From positions 1 through 8,066 of the forward strand of contig JAKJEK010000033.1 in assembly GCA_022705465.1 (NCBI GenBank): DNA of 8,066 nt. The letters run 5' to 3'. Of this stretch, positions 4,696-8,066 are shown piece by piece. A program made the position numbers and the translations under genes. This DNA is from Patescibacteria group bacterium. Its GTDB lineage: Bacteria > Patescibacteriota > UBA1384 > XYA2-FULL-43-10 > 1-14-0-10-43-13. Each line of letters starts with the position of its first letter. Positions within the stretch are counted from its first letter, which is position 1. The notes below the pieces were generated by a model. The model did no database searches and had not been told where the DNA came from. It was given only the letters and a program-made list of their open reading frames with translations.

Positions 4696-5979
4696 TTAAG
4701 TGTTTTTCTTGGAGAAATTAAGTTTCATGGTAAAAATATAATCAGTGGAGAATATTTTGCCGGCAAAAATGACAAAGGAAACAAAGAAAATAAACTGATA
4801 GATGGCGCCAAAGATGATGAGGTTATAGTTTTCCATAAGAATACTGGGTGCAGCGAGGAACGGGTATGAGAATGGGATGGCGTAAACTATATATTTCAGG
4901 ACTGGGCTCAGGGTGGTTAAGTCAAGTAGCATTGATAAAATATAGGGAATCAGTACCATCACCATTAATGGTGTGATCACACCAGGTACGCTTTTTGAAT
5001 CCTGGGCGAAAACACCAAGAACGATAGATATTGCCAAGGCGCACAGTATACCAAGAAACAGGACAGCACCAAGCAAGACATACCCCTGGAGTGAGAGACT
5101 AATACCCAATTTCTCGATTACTTCTTGTGATGGAGCTGCTCCCGATGTAATACTGCCACCAGTCATGCCGTTAATGTATCTACTAAAGCCAATCATATAA
5201 ACGGCCGCCGATAGTAGAGCGACGATACCCGCCCCGATCATTTTTGCCCAGACGACGGTGCGTCGGTTAACAGGAGCACTGAGAAGCGTTTCCAGTGTTT
5301 TGTTCTCTTTCTCTGTAGCAACTGCAATGGCAATCATCTGTGATGCCATAACGATGACTAAGAAGAGAATTATTGGAATAAAAGTGGTTTGCGAAGCGAC
5401 AAAGTTCATGACCTGGGCCGGGTTCGCTTCCGCCATCCGGTCTTTGATAACTACAAAATCTGTGGTTGTAACTGGTTGTTTTATTAACGAAGGGTCGATG
5501 CTGGCATTAGCACCGGCAAGATATAGATTGCTGATATATTCATTAATGGTAGCGACCGAGCCTTGAAGGGTTATATATCCTTTTGTGCTACTGATCGAAA
5601 AATTGTTGACTATACTGTAGGTTTCAATTTGTACAGGTTGGTGATTTGTGATACCGGCTTCAAAGTTTTCAGGGATAACAAGTAATGCCACGGCTTCGGA
5701 TCTTTTTGCCTGTTCTATAGAAGACTCCACCGTTGATTCGGTTATTTTATTAACAGAGAAGCCTGATTGCGATAGTACGTTAATAATATTGCCAGATAGC
5801 GATGATTGATCTTGATCAGCAATGGCGATAACCTGTTTGGCATCGGTCTTCTTCGTTTCCCGACCAACGATATCACCGATGGCAGCAAACGCGATAACTG
5901 ATAGAATCAGCGGCAATAGCATTTGCAAGGTTAGTAGTTCTTTTAATTCTTTTTTAATGAGAATGATGAGTTTTCTCAT
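4696..5979 (-). CDS. ABC-2 type exporter permease (NatB-like)
   Basis: A 427-aa inner-membrane subunit of an ABC exporter. Topology is typical of the NatB branch of the ABC-2 family: a basic N-terminus and one span (about 17-36), a large extracytoplasmic domain (about 40-198), then spans at about 199-221, 243-264, 300-323, 334-353 and 386-407. After the second span comes the family motif ATEKENKTLETLLSAPV (221-237), which contacts the ATPase. The start ATG at 5979 has GAGG 4 nt upstream. It begins 20 nt after the ATPase gene stop, so both come from one mRNA. The substrate cannot be read from sequence: relatives export sodium, drugs or peptides. A terminator follows at 4642-4667. The GC content matches clpB (24/60 in one sampled line). 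Confidence 0.92.
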   Translation of the reverse strand: MRKLIILIKKELKELLTLQMLLPLILSVIAFAAIGDIVGRETKKTDAKQVIAIADQDQSSLSGNIINVLSQSGFSVNKITESTVESSIEQAKRSEAVALLVIPENFEAGITNHQPVQIETYSIVNNFSISSTKGYITLQGSVATINEYISNLYLAGANASIDPSLIKQPVTTTDFVVIKDRMAEANPAQVMNFVASQTTFIPIILFLVIVMASQMIAIAVATEKENKTLETLLSAPVNRRTVVWAKMIGAGIVALLSAAVYMIGFSRYINGMTGGSITSGAAPSQEVIEKLGISLSLQGYVLLGAVLFLGILCALAISIVLGVFAQDSKSVPGVITPLMVMVLIPYILSMLLDLTTLSPVLKYIVYAIPFSYPFLAAPSILMENYNLIIFGAIYQFIFFVSFVIFAGKIFSTDYIFTMKLNFSKKNT

Positions 5980-5999
5980 AGTTCCTCGTTTCTTGGAGA

Positions 6000-6743
6000 T
6001 TATTTATTGCTTACTGCTTTGGAAAACACTTCTTCTAGATTGTCGGCATTGTATTGTTGTTTTAACTCTTTAGGAGTGCCAATACCGTAGATCTTGCCCC
6101 TATCAATAATTCCGACCCGATCTGACAGGAATTCGATTTCAAGCATGTTATGGCTGGACAGAAGGACGGTCATTCCTTCTTTTGACAACTGCTTGATGGC
6201 TTTGCGGATTTCCAGAGCATTGATTACGTCAAGTCCACTGGTTGGTTCATCAAGAATGGCTAAAGTCGGTTTAGCCATAACCGCCCTAGCTAGGAGAAGT
6301 TTTCGCATCATGCCTTTGCTATAGGTTCCTGTTTTATCATTTAGTCGATCACCCAATCCGCATATTTCTTTGGCCGAGTTAAAAAAAGTATTAGCTTCCT
6401 GATAGCTATTGCTGTATAGGCCAGCCATAAAATGAAGATAGTCCTTACCGCTTAAATTTTTATAACCGCCAGCCTCTTCGGGAAGATAACTGATTGATTG
6501 TCTGACGGCCTGCGGATCTTCAGTAACACTCATCCCGCAGACATTAACAGAGCCGCTTGTCGGGGTTAAGAGGGTGGCGATAATGCGCAGGGTGGTGGAT
6601 TTACCGGCGCCATTAGGCCCGATTAGTGCAAATATCTCCCCAGGATTGACGCTAAAGCTAACTTGGTTAACGGCAAGAACTTTTCCGAAGTTTTTTGTCA
6701 GATTGACAACTTCGAGCGGTTTTACGGCGCTGTGATGTGTCAT
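6000..6743 (-). CDS. ABC transporter ATPase (NatA-like)
   Basis: A 247-aa ATPase that drives the permease encoded just downstream. Motifs: Walker A GPNGAGKST (42-50); Q-loop region YLPEEAGGY (86-94), where Glu stands in the usual Gln position, as in many NatA- or DrrA-like exporters; signature YSKGM (141-145) instead of LSGGQ; Walker B LAILDE (161-166) with catalytic E166; D-loop SGLD (169-172); and H-loop His198. The length is short, without the long C-terminal extension of drug-exporter ATPases. ATG at 6743 with GGGAG 5 nt upstream. No convincing promoter is seen in the 138 nt upstream, which also lack a clear terminator. Cotranscription with the 6882-7475 gene is therefore possible. Confidence 0.93.
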   Translation of the reverse strand: MTHHSAVKPLEVVNLTKNFGKVLAVNQVSFSVNPGEIFALIGPNGAGKSTTLRIIATLLTPTSGSVNVCGMSVTEDPQAVRQSISYLPEEAGGYKNLSGKDYLHFMAGLYSNSYQEANTFFNSAKEICGLGDRLNDKTGTYSKGMMRKLLLARAVMAKPTLAILDEPTSGLDVINALEIRKAIKQLSKEGMTVLLSSHNMLEIEFLSDRVGIIDRGKIYGIGTPKELKQQYNADNLEEVFSKAVSNK

Positions 6744-6881
6744 AATTGCTCCCGATTAATTAACCACGGCGAAACGGTGGGTATAAATACGAATAATAGT
6801 AATACGGAATATTGGCTCGCTAAATAGAGCGCGGCATGTATTGCATTGTTATTTTACGCCGTAATTAGAATATTCGCCAGT

Positions 6882-7475
6882 TTAGTTATGTCTGTTGAAG
6901 TCACCCTCCAGCACGATGTCTCCATCCCGGTTATTCTGTTCTCCAGCATCAAGTTCTTCGGTGATTACTATTCGGGAGAAAGCAGACTGGTCCGTGTTGG
7001 AGGTGAAGTATAGATTATAGGTGCCACTAATGTTTTGCAAAATACCGGTTGGCAGGGATTCGCTATTTTCATTATTAATGAGCCAGCCTTCGTATCGTTT
7101 ACCGTTTGCGGGATCGGGTAATTTGGCGGTAATGGTATGAAGAAATACGTGGCCATCGAATATTTTCGTGGCAGTACCCTCTCCCCTTTTATTGCCAGGA
7201 CTAGATAGGGAGATTAATTGGGTTTTTAGTTCCTGGTTGGTGCCTTGCGAAGTGTTCTGCTGAATGCGAATATCGTTGGAGCTTTCTCCGGTGTTTCCCT
7301 TAACGTTGTTTTTGTCTACATTATTATCTTGAGCGATATTGTTGTTGATTTTGCTCTCTTGATTGCCGGTGTTTATATTTTCTACTGGTTGGTTTTGTTT
7401 TGATAAAGCGTAGCCCATGCTGGCTATGAGGATAATCGCGATTGCGGCGATGGCGCGGTAATTCAAAGTTTTCAT
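6882..7475 (-). CDS. Exported or anchored protein with RskA-like C-terminal domain
   Basis: A 197-aa protein. A signal peptide or signal anchor lies at 1-23 (MKTLNYR, then a hydrophobic run). A low-complexity Asn/Gln/Ser linker follows (about 27-82), then a globular domain (about 85-192). That domain has the pattern of the anti-sigma-K factor RskA extracytoplasmic domain: KLPDPANGKRYEGWLI (118-133), LPTG (141-144), IVITEELDAGE (169-179) and a closing DGDIVLEGDF (184-193). Unlike true RskA, there is no cytoplasmic sigma-binding or zinc-finger part, and no sigma factor gene lies beside it. A role as a surface protein is therefore more likely than sigma control. I chose ATG 7475 because GGAGG lies 4 nt upstream and the promoter is at 7501-7509. 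The frame stays open to 7586, but that start would precede the promoter. The ABC pair lies 138 nt downstream on the same strand. Confidence 0.75.
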   Translation of the reverse strand: MKTLNYRAIAAIAIILIASMGYALSKQNQPVENINTGNQESKINNNIAQDNNVDKNNVKGNTGESSNDIRIQQNTSQGTNQELKTQLISLSSPGNKRGEGTATKIFDGHVFLHTITAKLPDPANGKRYEGWLINNENSESLPTGILQNISGTYNLYFTSNTDQSAFSRIVITEELDAGEQNNRDGDIVLEGDFNRHN

Positions 7476-7500
7476 AATGCCTCCAGTGATTAAGCTTGAT

Positions 7501-7509
7501 AGTATAACA
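7501..7509 (-). promoter_or_regulatory. Extended -10 promoter of the RskA-like gene
   Basis: TGT-TATACT on the minus strand (7509-7501): a good -10 with the TGn extension and no clear -35. Transcription would start near 7494, giving a leader of about 19 nt with the GGAGG site. This fixes the start codon at 7475. Confidence 0.5.
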
Positions 7510-7539
7510 CAAAGAGCAAGCATTGTGATGAGGGTGTTT

Positions 7540-7568
7540 TTGACATCGCATGCGCGTTGGTGTAAATA
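7540..7568 (+). promoter_or_regulatory. Promoter of the 134-aa protein gene
   Basis: A perfect -35 TTGACA (7540-7545), 17-nt spacer and a weak -10 TAAATA (7563-7568). The spacer holds the palindrome CGCATGCG (7547-7554). Predicted transcription start near 7575, with GGGAGG (7587-7592) in the leader. It is divergent from the RskA-like gene. Confidence 0.45.
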
Positions 7569-7601
7569 AGGCTTAATCAAGATCAAGGGAGGGTGTGATC
7601 G

Positions 7602-8006
7602 GTGCGAAAGATCTACCTGTCGCTAGGGGCGCTGGAGTTTGACGTAGCTACCGGTCGAGCAACTGCTGATGATTTAGGGTTTGCCCTGTATTATCTTAGT
7701 TGCCGGCGTTCAGCGGCACTATCGGAGAGGGTTTGTGACAGTGCTGGTCTGGCGATGCTTGAAAAAGAGGTGCGCCTTATTGTTCGGCAGGTGCTGCTGA
7801 CTGCTGAAAGTGAGGGTAGAGCCATATTGCGTAACGCCGGCGATCTTAACAGCTATAGGGAGCTCAACCGCTTATTAGCGGAAAATGGTTATGTGGAGTT
7901 GCCGGTAGCTGAAGAGGATCTCGATGGTTACGGATATGGCGACGGTTATATTGAAATCGGCGAATGGTTTGATGAGATGGACCTGCCGTTAGTAGTGGCA
8001 GGTTAA
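7602..8006 (+). CDS. Hypothetical 134-aa acidic-tailed protein
   Basis: I do not recognise this protein. It is soluble, without signal peptide or spans. The first two thirds look helical (about 17-95, with SERVCDSAGLAMLEKEVRLI and SYRELNRLLAENGYVELPV). The end is rich in Asp, Glu, Gly and Tyr (about 103-127, DLDGYGYGDGY then EWFDEMD). Start GTG at 7602, 9 nt after GGGAGG. A GTG nine bases earlier meets TGA at once, and no ATG lies close by in frame. The last codons form an inverted repeat that ends at the stop codon (7981-8003), and a strong terminator follows. The gene is transcribed alone, divergent from the RskA-like gene. Function unknown. Confidence 0.75.
   Translation: MRKIYLSLGALEFDVATGRATADDLGFALYYLSCRRSAALSERVCDSAGLAMLEKEVRLIVRQVLLTAESEGRAILRNAGDLNSYRELNRLLAENGYVELPVAEEDLDGYGYGDGYIEIGEWFDEMDLPLVVAG
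7981..8003 (+). repeat. Inverted repeat ending exactly at the stop codon
   Basis: ACCTGCC (7981-7987) and GGCAGGT (7997-8003) with a 9-nt loop. The TAA stop starts at 8004, directly after the right arm. The hairpin lies inside the reading frame (encoding DLPLVVAG) and 13 nt before the terminator stem. It could stabilise the mRNA end or be accidental. Confidence 0.45.
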
Positions 8007-8016
8007 GATACAGGAA

Positions 8017-8043
8017 ACCGCCCCGGAGTGGGGCGGTGTTTTG
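8017..8043 (+). terminator. Rho-independent terminator of the 134-aa protein gene
   Basis: Perfect 8-bp arms ACCGCCCC (8017-8024) and GGGGCGGT (8030-8037) with a GGAGT loop, followed by GTTTTGTTT. Ten bases after the stop codon. Confidence 0.85.
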
Positions 8044-8066
8044 TTTGGGCTATTGGGTGAGCACTG

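Noticed and set aside
7476..7586. A longer RskA-like protein starting at 7586
   Set aside because: This extension would place the start upstream of the extended -10 promoter (7501-7509) and lacks a ribosome site, while ATG 7475 has GGAGG at proper distance followed by a normal signal sequence.

Overview
The window looks like a piece of a bacterial chromosome, plausibly from a small-genome lineage such as the Candidate Phyla Radiation (Patescibacteria). That placement is an inference from three things: the mix of one housekeeping chaperone with many short unrecognised proteins, one-promoter-one-terminator gene spacing, and moderate-to-low GC in the recognisable genes. No marker gene fixes the taxonomy. 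The standard stop codons all work, and TGA is used as a stop. There are no rRNA or tRNA genes, CRISPR arrays, transposases or phage genes.

Layout: (1) 6-248, minus: an 80-aa single-span membrane protein with its own promoter. (2) 387-2966, plus: a complete ClpB disaggregase, divergent from the first gene. Its sigma-70-like promoter has an inverted repeat over the -35 element and an almost absent 5' leader, and a strong terminator follows. (3) 3007-3586: a mostly empty stretch with several inverted repeats and a 22-aa hydrophobic micro-ORF on the minus strand (3352-3420) that has its own Shine-Dalgarno and extended -10. (4) 3587-4226, minus: two overlapping genes for small multi-span membrane proteins, with promoter and terminator. 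(5) 4370-4627, plus: an unrecognised GC-rich 85-aa protein, divergent from the previous pair. (6) 4696-6743, minus: an ABC-2 exporter, ATPase then permease, of the NatAB type. (7) 6882-7475, minus: an exported or anchored protein with an N/Q-rich linker and an RskA-like C-terminal domain, which may lie in the same transcription unit as the ABC pair. (8) 7602-8006, plus: an unrecognised 134-aa acidic-tailed protein with a strong terminator.

ClpB works with the DnaK system (not in this window) to pull apart protein aggregates. The ABC pair would make a homodimeric or heteromeric exporter. The RskA-like protein sits upstream of it and faces outward, so it could serve the same envelope function, but nothing proves this.

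The most distinctive signal is regulatory. The promoters of the two minus-strand small-membrane-protein units (before 248 and before 4226) share TTGACA plus an 18-nt block that matches at 16 positions. This suggests one regulon of small membrane proteins of unknown function. A second point is that clpB lacks a Shine-Dalgarno at its first start but has one at an in-frame internal ATG (825), which would give an N-domain-less form as known in E. coli.
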